DNA of 64,000 nt, taken from assembly GCA_001465935.1 (NCBI GenBank), contig LNKV01000003.1:378363-442362 (forward strand). The letters run 5' to 3'. Origin of the DNA: Clarireedia homoeocarpa (taxonomy: Eukaryota; Ascomycota; Leotiomycetes; Helotiales; Rutstroemiaceae). This document shows, one piece after another, positions 36,140-46,074 of the stretch. The position numbers and the translations under genes are program-made. Below the pieces are notes generated by a model. The model had not been told where the DNA came from. It was given only the letters and a program-made list of their open reading frames with translations, and ran no database searches. Positions within the stretch are counted from its first letter, which is position 1. Each line of letters opens with the position of its first letter.

Positions 36140-37391
36140 CTTCAATCCGTGTTGCCGTCACCCGGGCCGGGAAACGTCTCGGTTCAAATGGCTCGATAGA
36201 TGAATGGCATCCGCGACGGTTGAGGGGCGGATTTGCTGGGGCAAGATGTGAATTTTATGATGCGGGGTAGGAAATTGTGGTAATTATTTAAACCATATCC
36301 GTTTGGTGAAAGGAATGGATAAGTATCGAGTCCTCTTTCTTGCGTGTTTATTCGTGGCGGATGACGATTCGTTCTACGGTGATGATTGTGGATATTTCTA
36401 TATGTAGGGAGGGGAGGGTATGTAAGTAAAGTGGCGGTAGTGGTCGATGAGTTGGTACGCGAAGAGCAAGGCGGGCAACCACGAAGGAATAAGGAAGAAT
36501 AACATGAACATGTATGTACGAAGCAGTCATCGCATACTATAAAACCTGGAATCGATCCTTCGCACATTTCCCGCCCTCCACGAACTGCATCCGAGCCATC
36601 TCATTGGCGCGCCGCATCGTTTCTCATGTTTCTCATGGGATGGTGGTTTCTCATAGGATGGTGATGTACGAAGGACTTGACAGGACAGGAGCGAGCCATG
36701 TTCGCTTAATGCCCTATGCTTGCCCAGCCTGCCCAGCTTGCTTGCTTAAATGGAGCTTGGGTGAACAATGACGTATCCCGAATTCGCGGGAACTTGGCGA
36801 GCTTGGGAATTTGGGAACGAGGGAGCTTTTCGATGCTGATGAATGGAAGAAAATACAGAGATGATGGATTAGATAGATGATATGGATGACATAAATGATA
36901 TATATGGTATAGATAATATAAATGATATATATGGTATAGATAATATAAATGATATAAATGATATAGAGGATATAGAGGATATAAATGAGATAGATGAGAT
37001 AGATGCAAAAATTCAATCCATTACCAAACTTTTTCTCAGGACTCTGTACAGTCTATCATAAAGGTTACACCAGAAAGGGAAAGGGAAGGAAGAGAAGGTT
37101 CTCCATCTTCTTTTTTTCAAAGAATTCCGGTTTGTTAATTTTAATTTTAATACCCTTCTCCTTCTCTGAACTTCTTTCATCGTCTTTGGACTCAATTCTT
37201 TTCTTCAATTCATATAATCACCATTATTCCCTTCCCCTACCTTATTCCTCTCAATCCGTCCTCGTAGTTCTTCTGCCTACGACGATATAAATAACTCCGT
37301 GTCGTTTGTCCGTCTACGGGAACTCCTCATACGAGTTACGATTGCGGGGCACGCTCTACAGCTCAACAACCTCCCTCCAACCCTCATCACC
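36140..37391. promoter_or_regulatory. Divergent promoter region VPS13 / DUF3429
   Basis: This 1.25-kb spacer contains both promoters. It includes an AT-rich 9/27-bp tandem repeat at 36868-37005 and a pyrimidine-rich leader before the ATG at 37392. Open frames inside the repeat, on the - strand, are products of the periodicity. Confidence 0.5.
36868..37005 (+). repeat. AT-rich 9-bp / 27-bp tandem repeat
   Basis: A 27-bp unit beginning ATAAATGATATATATGG occurs twice in perfect tandem (36891-36917 and 36918-36944). Two 9-bp ATAAATGAT copies follow, flanked by degenerate ATAGAGGAT and GATAGAT units. The array is built on a 9-bp period. Confidence 0.85.
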
Positions 37392-38568
37392 ATGCTTCGA
37401 ACCAGCGCAACGCGTTCCCTTCTCAGGAACTTCACCAAAGCTCCCACCTCGCGAGCCAGCTACAGCATCGGATCCGCCAGCCTAAGAAACACATCACCCC
37501 TCTCCCTGAAGCGTCCCCAAATCCTCGCATCCCTTTCCTGCCGCACCACCCCATCCCTCTTTTATGCAACCAAATCCTCCTCCGAACCCCCATACGACAA
37601 AATCAACGTCAAAGCCGAAGAAGCCCTCTCCCACTCCAAAATCGAGCCTCACCCGGAGCAAATCTCCGCCGAATCATCGGTGCGGCACGTCTTCGAAGAG
37701 AGCCCCGCGCCAAACAACGACCACGGCTCCGTCAAAGATGACCTGCAGACCATCAAGGAAACATTCGCGCTGAACGATGTCCCCAAGGAATCGCTGTACA
37801 TCGGAGCTGCGGGTGTGATCCCGTATGCGGCTACATCCGCGTCAACGGTTTGGCTAGCATATGATATCAATCATGCACATGCGACGGGACAGGGCATTAT
37901 GTTCTCACCGGAGACGGCTCATCAATTGTTGGATCTGATTACGCCGGTGCAGGTGGGGTATGGTGCTGTGGTAAGTTTTCAATAAAATGGCTATTATTTA
38001 AGTAGAAAGATTACTCTGATTCTAATCTTATGTATCACAGATCATCTCCTTCCTCGGCGCCATCCACTGGGGTCTCGAATACGCCGGCTACGGCGGCTAC
38101 CACAGCTACCGCCGCTACGTATATGGCGTGATCGCGCCCGCCGTCGCCTGGCCTACTCTGCTCATGCCTGTCGAATACGCGCTGATTACGCAATTCACGG
38201 CATTTACGTTTCTGTACTTTGCGGACGCGCGGGCCACAGTGCGCGGCTGGTTCCCGCCGTGGTACTCGACATATCGGTTTGTGCTGACGTTTATTGTGGG
38301 GGCGGCGATTGTGGCGAGTTTGGTTGGTAGAGGACGTATTGTGAGTTCAGATTCACAATTGAGGAGCTCGGTGGATTATATAAAGCAGGACAAGGATGCG
38401 CAGTGGGTGGCGTTAGAGAGGGAGGAGAAGGAGAGGAAGGCTAAGTTGGCGGAGGAGGAGGAAGAAGAAGAGGAGGAGACGGACGATGAGGAGGAGAGTA
38501 AAGGGGATGGCAAGAGCGGTGATGATGAAGAGGAGGGAGAGAAGAAAGAGAAGAAGGAGAAAAAGTGA
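37392..38568 (+). CDS. DUF3429 (TMEM69-like) mitochondrial membrane protein
   Basis: Two exons (37392-37970, 38041-38568) with a 70-bp phase-0 intron encode 368 residues. The N-terminus MLRTSATRSLLRNFTKA is Arg/Ser-rich without acidic residues, a typical mitochondrial presequence. Four to five hydrophobic segments follow from about residue 135: YIGAAGVIPYAAT, QVGYGAVIISFLGAIHWGL, VIAPAVAWPTLLMPVEYAL, FTAFTFLYFADA and FVLTFIVGAAIVASLVG. The G-A-I-H-W-G motif and overall layout match DUF3429/TMEM69 proteins, which lie in the mitochondrial inner membrane; their biochemical role is not established. The last 60 residues are highly charged, with poly-E then K/E repeats ending KKEKKEKK. Poly-E tails sometimes attract misleading annotation as mannosylation regulators, which should be ignored. 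Confidence 0.88.
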
Positions 38569-38976
38569 AGGGTGGATTCTGACTTGTACATTAATCCCCT
38601 TTTCATTTCTTTGAGCCTCTATTCAAGATAATGTTTGATATGGAATTCTGCTACTTTAGCTGAATATACCAAATCTAAAAAGATTTAATCTAGCCAATTA
38701 GCATAAGTACAGGTATGTGAATATGTTTTTTTTGATGAAAGAACTCGGTATAAATCGACTAGCAGTATGACGAGCGGAGACGGTGCAGACTCTCGTTATG
38801 TATATATCACTTCTATCCAGAAACCAGCACAAATTAATCCCCTCTCTCCCTTTTCCTCTCCTTCCCCTCCCTTGGCTAACTCTGCCTGTCAGTCAGTAGT
38901 ACATCTTCGGCAATCAACTGCTACCTGCCCTATATTTACTTTACTTTACTTTACTTTTCTTTTTCTGCGTATATAC

Positions 38977-39000
38977 GTGTGCGTGCGTGTGTGTGTGTGT
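38977..39000 (+). repeat. GT microsatellite
   Basis: A run of GTGTGC/GTGCGT followed by uninterrupted GT units. Confidence 0.85.
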
Positions 39001-39242
39001 AGCTCTGAAGCCAAGTAAGCAAGCAAGTGTCTAGAGCTTGGCCTAGAGTCTAGTCTAGTCTGGACCGCAATATCCACATCCGTATAATAAATAGACATTG
39101 TCCCCTCGTCGCTACATCTGCGTGGTACCTCTACATGCATGCATACATACATACATGCCTATTTCTTTTCTCTTGCCTTGCCTTTCCTTTCCTAGACGTT
39201 TCCCCTCTGAGGTGAGGTGCTGATGGATTGTAGGGGTGAGCA

Positions 39243-39258
39243 GGGAGGGAGGGAGGGG
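39243..39258 (+). promoter_or_regulatory. G-quadruplex motif with single-base loops
   Basis: GGGAGGGAGGGAGGGG: four G-runs separated by single A residues. Single-nucleotide loops give the most stable class of parallel quadruplex in vitro. It lies in a purine-rich region with no assigned gene. Confidence 0.6.
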
Positions 39259-41058
39259 ATCGAGTGGTGATGCAGCGTGGCGTGGCGTAGGATAGGGTTG
39301 GTACGATGATCGATGTTATAGTAGGATTTCTTTCCCTGTTTTGAAGGAGAGTGGAGGAGAGTGGAGTGGAGTGGACTGGAGTGGACTGGAGTGAAACCAA
39401 GAACAAGATACGGCAAGACGAATAGAGCAGAGCAATCGACGCGCGAATATTTTGCCCAACTTACCCGCTGAATGGGATGTTGTGTGCAAGAGGGTGGTAC
39501 TGCAGCTGTGTGTGTGTGGTGTATGTGGGACAGGAATGCAGAATACCGAGGGTGGAGATGAGTCGAGGAAGCGGAAGAGGTGATAGGGAGAGGTGATGGA
39601 GGGCGAAATCGGAGGGTTGTAATGAGAAGGAGGGGAGAAGTTGCGAGAAGGGGGGGAGAGCTGGATTGGATTCAATCTGATGGGAGTGGTTGATTGATCC
39701 TTGGCTCAATGATACAGATTTACAAGAAAATGGGAGAAAGTAAGAAAGTAAGAAAGTAAAGAGCTGGCGGGGGAAATCCGATGATGAATACACAAGTAGA
39801 ATGTCCTTATTTCGTGAATGATTCGGGAGATGAATGACACGAGCTGAGAACGGGAAATCAGATCTGTGTTCGAGTAGGAGCGGGTGTTGAGCCTCCCCGG
39901 TTTCGAGATGAGATAGCAAGGATGCTTGCATGCTTTTTGTGTACAGTATGGGGAAGTTATAGCGAGCGGATGGATGAGTTGTGTGACGGATACGGTTGCG
40001 GTTGCGGTTGGAGTAGATAGACTTTTGGTGTGATAGTTAGCGAGGGGTGAATTGTATTGCTAAATGCAGATCCTGGTGCTGATTGCTTGGATTTCGATTG
40101 AGGTGACTTTCTCGGTTGGTACGCTGTTGATTAACTCTTGTGAACTCGGGGTTGTTCCATTGTTGTTTTCTTATCGGGTTCATTCGGGGGTCGAATGCCT
40201 GCCTTTTTCAAGCAATAGTGTCATTCATACATTTAACCCAGAGGAACATACAAGGCTCGCGGGGTTTTCTCTCTTCCCTCTTTTCCTTCTTCTTTGTGAA
40301 AAGAAGCTATAATGATGGCAAAATAACACATGTGATTTAAGGCCTCGGATCATTTCTACATTACCGCACCTGACGACGACATGGTCCCCATGATCATGAA
40401 GATCGTCTTAAACATGTAGATCACTTCCCTATGTTCAACGTTTCTATACTACTCGAGTACCAACGTCTAGCTGTAGACATTTGAGGCGAAACAGCGACAA
40501 CAAGCATCAGAATGCCGCCTCAGTGAGGCAGGTACATATCTGACAAGGATGATCTGCTCGGCAGCTGCAGGTTGAAAGGATAGTGACTCGCTAAAGTCGC
40601 CTTAAGTTGACTTGACTGGCAGATGATAAAAGGAGACGAATCAGATGATAGGTAGGGAAGAGGGAGTTGTATAAAGTATAAGTAGATAAAGAGCTTGTCT
40701 AGAAACATGTGGGTAGGCGATTAAGTGGTATGTATGGAATCTCTGGTCTCATATGAATAATAAGTATCAGGGACAGATCCGCCAGGCGTGCTTACCCTTA
40801 CCCAATCAACTCCGCAAAGCTGCTAGAGGACTGTATTGGCAAGCGCCATGGAGTTCTTCTCAGCACCAAAAAACTCTTCCAAGTTGGCCATTTCTGTGTT
40901 GATCAAATGGCTTCAATAAAATGCCTCAATGATCGGTGTTAAGAAAATTCACGGCCAAGCCAAGCGGTCAGGCCTAGATGTGCCCAACAGCGGAAACGAA
41001 AGGCACCGAAGCCAGCTAGAACCGAGGAAAGCCCGCCAAGGATGCCAATGCCAGCGTG

Positions 41059-41277
41059 GGCTCAGATAAAACTGGCATTTTCCCGTTTAGTTCTTCGTAC
41101 AGTACTGTAGTTAGAAGTCCCTGTGAGCTCAGACAAAACTGGCATTTTCCCCTTTGGTTCTTCGTACAGTAGTCGCAAAGGTTGGTTAGAAGTCGCTGTG
41201 GGCGTAGATAAAACTGGCATTGTCCCCTTTGGTTCTTCGTCCAGTAGTCGCAAAGGTTGGTGAGAAGTCCCTGTGGG
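41059..41277. repeat. 75-bp tandem repeat, three copies
   Basis: The anchor ACTGGCATT recurs at 41071, 41138 and 41213. Copies two and three are 75 bp apart and very similar; the first copy is 67 bp, lacking 8 bases in its second half. Shared landmarks are CCCTTTGGTTCTTCGT, CAGTAGTCGCAAAGG and AGAAGTCCCTGTG. On the - strand two reading frames stay open through the array because 75 is divisible by three. Confidence 0.9.
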
Positions 41278-41740
41278 CCCGTCGCTAATGGACCTCCAAA
41301 CCCCACTTTGAACGTCCAGACTCGACAGCCCTATAAAAAAGTTCTGCAAATTGAATCCTTCGTGACAGCTCATGCCACAGCAACAGACGAGTCAAGAGAG
41401 AGACGGCTATTTAGCGGCAACACCCAAACCTGATTGCGACAAGTAAAACAAAACGGAAGTAACCAGCCGTGTGTCGTAAGTTAACTGACGCAATGATGAA
41501 TTTCTCTGTCCTGCAATTTCAGCCTCTGTCCATGCAGCCATACAGTACGAAGTAAGGTTCCTCACCAACACAATGCCATACGACCCGCAATGTAGGGAGG
41601 GTTTAGTATGAGCTGGGTTTCCGATCCCATTTCCCTAACTCCGTTACCACTTTTGTCGCACGGAGATCGATTTCGAGCAACTACGGAGTAAAGAATGAGG
41701 AGGAACAAACAAGCTTCGGCTGAAGTAGGCGCATGACGCC

Positions 41741-41786
41741 GCATCCTGGCATAACCATATGAGGCATCCTGGCATAACCATATGAG
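41741..41786. repeat. Perfect 23-bp tandem duplication
   Basis: A unit starting GCATCCTGGCATAACC occurs twice, end to end, without mismatch. Confidence 0.92.
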
Positions 41787-43229
41787 AAATGGCATCGACA
41801 TCTCCTGGTCAAACTCAATCGACTGGGTGGAGCAGTCTGGTGGAACGTTGAGATGTACTTTGTAGATTTGAAATTGGATTGGCATGCACACAAATATCTA
41901 CTCCGTATGCCAAATGCTATCGATATGCATCAAACGTAAGCACATGAATGTGTATGAGGAGGCTTGCGGTGGAGTTTTCGCGGAATCTGGTGTTTGGGTC
42001 GGGATCGTAGGTAAGGCGTAGGTAAGGTGGAGGGTAAGAACATGGCATGAAACGCCTTTGTAGAATGTGGTTGGCTGCCTTTTCTGCCAACCGTTGATTC
42101 CAATGCCGGCTCGGACTCAAGGCCTAACAAGTTTCAACAATACTTCGTAGATTCTCCGGCCGTAAATTTGGGATTTGGATCGGAGCCTCGACGACAACAA
42201 CGAAGATCGTCCGTCACGGCCAAGGGCTAGCAATTGGGCGAGAACGTGGAATGAGTTTAGGTTTACTTGCCCGCACTTGAGATTTTCATCTGCCGAGCGA
42301 ACGAAAGACATCTAGTCCCTGGTCCCCTGGTCTCCCGCTCTCTTCACAACAAATCGGATATATCCACAAAAGCACACACACACGCACCCTGACTTAAAGT
42401 GGAAATAGTGGAAGTCATGCATCGCATCATCGACCTTATGCCAGTCACGGCCAGTCACGGCCAGTATCTTCATTGTCCAGCCACTCCTTGATATCCAGAT
42501 GCGCTGATGCGCTGATGCGCTGATGTGCCATCCGACATCCATGTCGACATGCCATGAATGAACATCATCGTTCAATAACATCGGCGCATTTTATACTTTC
42601 CCCCTCTGTTGAGTACGATGCGCCCGGCTTATGCTACTCGGCTGACTCACTTGACTGGGTGTAGCACTGGTGTAGCACTGGCGTAGTCATCGCTTTGGTG
42701 ATAACCGCTGACAACCCAAACGGTACTATTCCCGCGACATCTATTCCCGCGACCCCAGGTATCGCTCGCCGAGTTTTTTCCCTTCTACCACACATTGCAA
42801 CTGCAACTGCAATCGCCTGAGTCATTTCATATGCTTGTCCGCAAATTTTTGTCATACGTTTTTCGCAATGGGTGGCCCTGGTGATCATTGGCTCATCCAT
42901 GGTGGTCCATACACCGGATCATACCCAACGACTCCGGTATTTGTTATTACGCTCCATGTAAAATAGCAGAAGGGATGCTGGAGGCTGTGGTCATCATCTA
43001 CATTGGAGAAAAGCTCGGGACATTCGGGAGTGGATACGCAATAAAAAAAGTTTTGCGCATTTTTATAAAGCTAGACGTCGCCCCAGCATGATTACTTTTC
43101 CTTTTTCGATGTTATCAACTTTCTCAATATCGGAACATGCTTTTGGCCCTTCCAAAAAACAGCCTTATTTCTCGAAAAGCATTTGCCAAGCTCTCGTCAA
43201 CCACAAAGATCACGTGGCGTAGATCAATC

Positions 43230-43656
43230 ATGTCTTCCACACAAAGTTCAAGAGAAGGAAGCTACGATTCCAACAGTCATGGTTCTTCATCACCAAGCAG
43301 CTGCAACTCTCGAAGCGCTTCACCGTCGCAATCCAGCATGGACAGTATCGCAGAAGCCTTGAAGTCGCGTGTCTTAGCCAGCCCAAAAGAATCGGATTCC
43401 GAATGCTGGGAGAGAATGTTAGCGTTGCAGAAGGAATATCATTGTTACCAATCGGCAAGGCTAGAAGCTGCTGTGGACGCTTTGGAGAGTGGGTGGCTTA
43501 TTGAGGATGTGCCTATGCGTAAGATGAGCTCCGTGTCAAAACTGGAATCAATCTAACACCACCATAGCATCACGACTGTGCTTGGATCTCCTCAATGATG
43601 GGTTGAAAGACCGCATTCGAGAGTATGAAGCTATTCAAGAAGGCCTGATTCGGTAG
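43230..43656 (+). CDS. Small two-exon gene, unrecognised
   Basis: Exons 43230-43518 and 43568-43656 flank a 49-bp intron with donor GTAAGA, a CTAACACC branch region and acceptor ATAG. The spliced frame gives 125 residues. The N-terminal 45 residues are Ser-rich and disordered. The rest is predicted helical and amphipathic: DSIAEALKSRVLA, ECWERMLALQKEYHCYQ, RLEAAVDALESGW, then across the junction DVPMPSRLCLDLLNDGLKD and a closing IREYEAIQEGLIR. That the helical pattern continues across the splice is the best evidence for a real gene. An upstream in-frame ATG (43137) would add 31 residues rich in R, K, L and S, possibly a mitochondrial signal. I know no family for it; it may be lineage-specific. 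Confidence 0.6.
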
Positions 43657-46074
43657 ATCATGGCGTTGAATGGTGGTGCTGAACTGCGTGAGGCTCGTAT
43701 GGATAGTTTCTTGGCTTGTAGGGGTCGATGATAACGAATGGGAACCATTTTACTATGGATGGAAAAAGCTGGAGTTTGGATCGGGCGATACCTTCTACGA
43801 ATGGGTTATGGAGTAGAATCTTGATATTAGCGGTGGCGTTCGGCCTTGAAGAAACCTTGGGAGTTCATGATCTACCGACTAGCTATTTGTCAGGTATCAG
43901 TTGTTCGGCGTTAAGTTTTACAGTGTCCAGTGGTCGGATATTAAACAATTCTCTCACGCCGAGAACCTTTCAATTTGCACTTATTTTGAATGAGCTACAT
44001 GAGAAATTCAATCAATCACACTATACTAAAGTCATAAATAGATGTAGGTGCAGCTGCAGGGAAAGCTTAGAACACGACATGGTGACAAAATTGGAAGGCA
44101 ACTTGATCACGTGCTGACCAAGACTCGCACCACACTTGATACTTTTCACTCTTCACATTTCATCGTCGCGAAGTAAATGGACATGTAGCCTTGCAAGCTC
44201 CTCTTCTGAACCAAATAATGAGTGGGAGGCCGATAGACGAGGAAACAACTTGTGCACAGGACTGAGGAGTTCTCTTGTCGAGCATTGGATTTGCCCTCAA
44301 CTGCACATCTCCGTTGGACGCCGCCGGATTCCACAACGGCAGATCACAGATCACCAATCACCAATCTTGGATCCTGGATGCGGTTCCTCATTTAACGTCC
44401 CCCATCACTGTGTCTCAGGGTATCTTCGGTACCCATGCATCCTAGCTGCGGCTCGTCGCATCTATTCTATGAATCTGTGCTGCATTTATTAAACTCGCTG
44501 TCGTATGACCTCGAATCACTCGGAATCCGACTATTTTAGTGTTGAGATGGCCCATAACCCTCTTGCAATCTGTGCTCAACTGACACTTTACCAGTATCGA
44601 TAGAAACTGCTTGAGAATACAGGGCGCTCTGAAAGAGATGACCAGATCATTCTCGATCTTTGGTCGGAGGTATTCTACAAAAACAGAAGCTCGATAAGAC
44701 ATGTTCTTCGTAGGGTGTCTGGGTCTGGGTGTCACATAAATTCCGGAGATAAGCACTCGGCACGGTGCGGTTAGTGTTGTGGAACATATCATCACCCTCG
44801 TCCCGATCCGATCATTTCAACACGAAAGCTATGAATTGATGCGTACGGAGCATCCTATCCTAAGGTGCTGGACCTGGGGCCGAGGAGGAGCGAAAGCATA
44901 AACCTCAGCCCTGCAGACCAACGCCATAGGCTTCAAATCCCTGCCATCCTCAACGATGATCGACTCGCCCCCTGCTGGCTACCCCCCACAGTCAAGGAAC
45001 TAAAGCTTATCGTGACTTCGGAAACCAGCTGAACTAACTCGCAAAAGGTATCCCCATCATCATTAATAGGATCAGGCACAGATGATCAGCCAAGACGATA
45101 CCACAACAGAGGCCATATCAAACTCACTCAGCGTCAATGAGGTCTGATCCCCAAAGAAAAGGACAAAACTGCACACAGTCAAGTTGCGCAAAGATGGGCT
45201 ATGAGTAGCAGGCGGAGGTTTATTCAATCCTGCCAATCATATACTTCGTATGCAAAGGCGCAGCCATCAGCAACATGGCATTTGCATCATCCTGTAGATA
45301 ACCGCGGAATTGCCTCGTGGCAAATTTGCCTCTTGTATTTCATCGACCCCGCCAGCCTGCTGCAATCCAGCTGCAAGTTACACCTAAACAATTATCTGTC
45401 AGATAAGCGCCGATATTTGGGATTGTTCTCAGCTACCATAGTTGCATCACTTGTTGCAATTGTCATCTGTCGTTAGAGTCTGTTCACGTCCAAACAAACT
45501 ACACAATACAAACCGTTCAACTGGATAAACCGTTCAACTGGCCAAACTGACAAACGATTGTCATCCAGCTAGCTATCTGTCAGCGAGGAATTTGACAGCT
45601 GCCTCGGTGAATATTCTCATACACACAAACAAGGCTGGTCTCACTCGGTCCCCTTTTTCGGAAACTTGGATAAGGAGTCTTACTATCTAACGAACTGAGA
45701 TAGACTGCAAGGATTGTGATAAAGACATTACTTGTTGTTTTTCCTAAATGTTACACACTGTTGTGGATCCCCCATTTAAGCTAATCCTGCGAACATAGAT
45801 ATTGCTTTTGCCGGACATTTCAGCTGCCTCCTTTCGGTACAGTGGAGCTTGCCATGCTTGCTTGAACCTGTCCTACCGTAACAATAGCAGTAATCCTATG
45901 CCTGCTCATGATTGCGTTCTAATACGAATATCTTCATACAACTCTCTTCATGCTACCTAACCACTTCTTTCATCCTTGAAAGCTCTTATCTAGATAAGCC
46001 TTCTGTCGACCAATCAATACTGAAGGCTTGTGCGTTGCATCATCGGCTTTGGACAACTCCTTCAAATCCCGAAC
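43657..46074. promoter_or_regulatory. 2.4-kb region upstream of the pseudokinase gene
   Basis: No convincing gene is seen. Open frames of 90-130 codons (43728-44117, 44136-44492, 45201-45476 on +, 44442-44795 on -) lack family motifs. A direct repeat AAACCGTTCAACTGG occurs at 45510 and 45527. The region presumably includes a long promoter and leader for the gene at 46075. Confidence 0.45.

Larger units (their letters stand above)
38569..43229. other. Long sparse region with simple repeats
   Basis: About 4.7 kb without a convincing gene. It contains CTTTA/TTTAC and GT microsatellites (38935-39000), an ATAC/ATGC run (39134-39158), a purine-rich stretch from about 39190 to 39770 with a G-quadruplex motif at 39243-39258, 75-bp tandem repeats at 41059-41277, a 23-bp duplication at 41741-41786, and short GCCAGTCAC and GATGCGCT repeats near 42440-42530. 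GC content is not depressed, so it does not look like RIP-degraded transposon sequence. It could hold long untranslated leaders or non-coding RNA. Confidence 0.5.

Noticed and set aside
36706..37016. - strand frames of LYHLYY type
   Set aside because: Created by the 9-bp repeat periodicity.
39461..39931. 156-codon - strand frame
   Set aside because: Its Ser/Pro/Leu/His-rich composition is what a purine-rich + strand gives in antisense; no motif.
43728..44117. 129-codon + frame after the small gene
   Set aside because: No continuation across splice signals and no family resemblance.
44442..44795. 117-codon - frame upstream of the pseudokinase
   Set aside because: Isolated, no motif, no intron model improves it.
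38569..46074. Transposon or RIP-degraded island
   Set aside because: Base composition is not AT-enriched, no terminal repeats or transposase-like frames were seen, and repeats are short and unrelated to each other.
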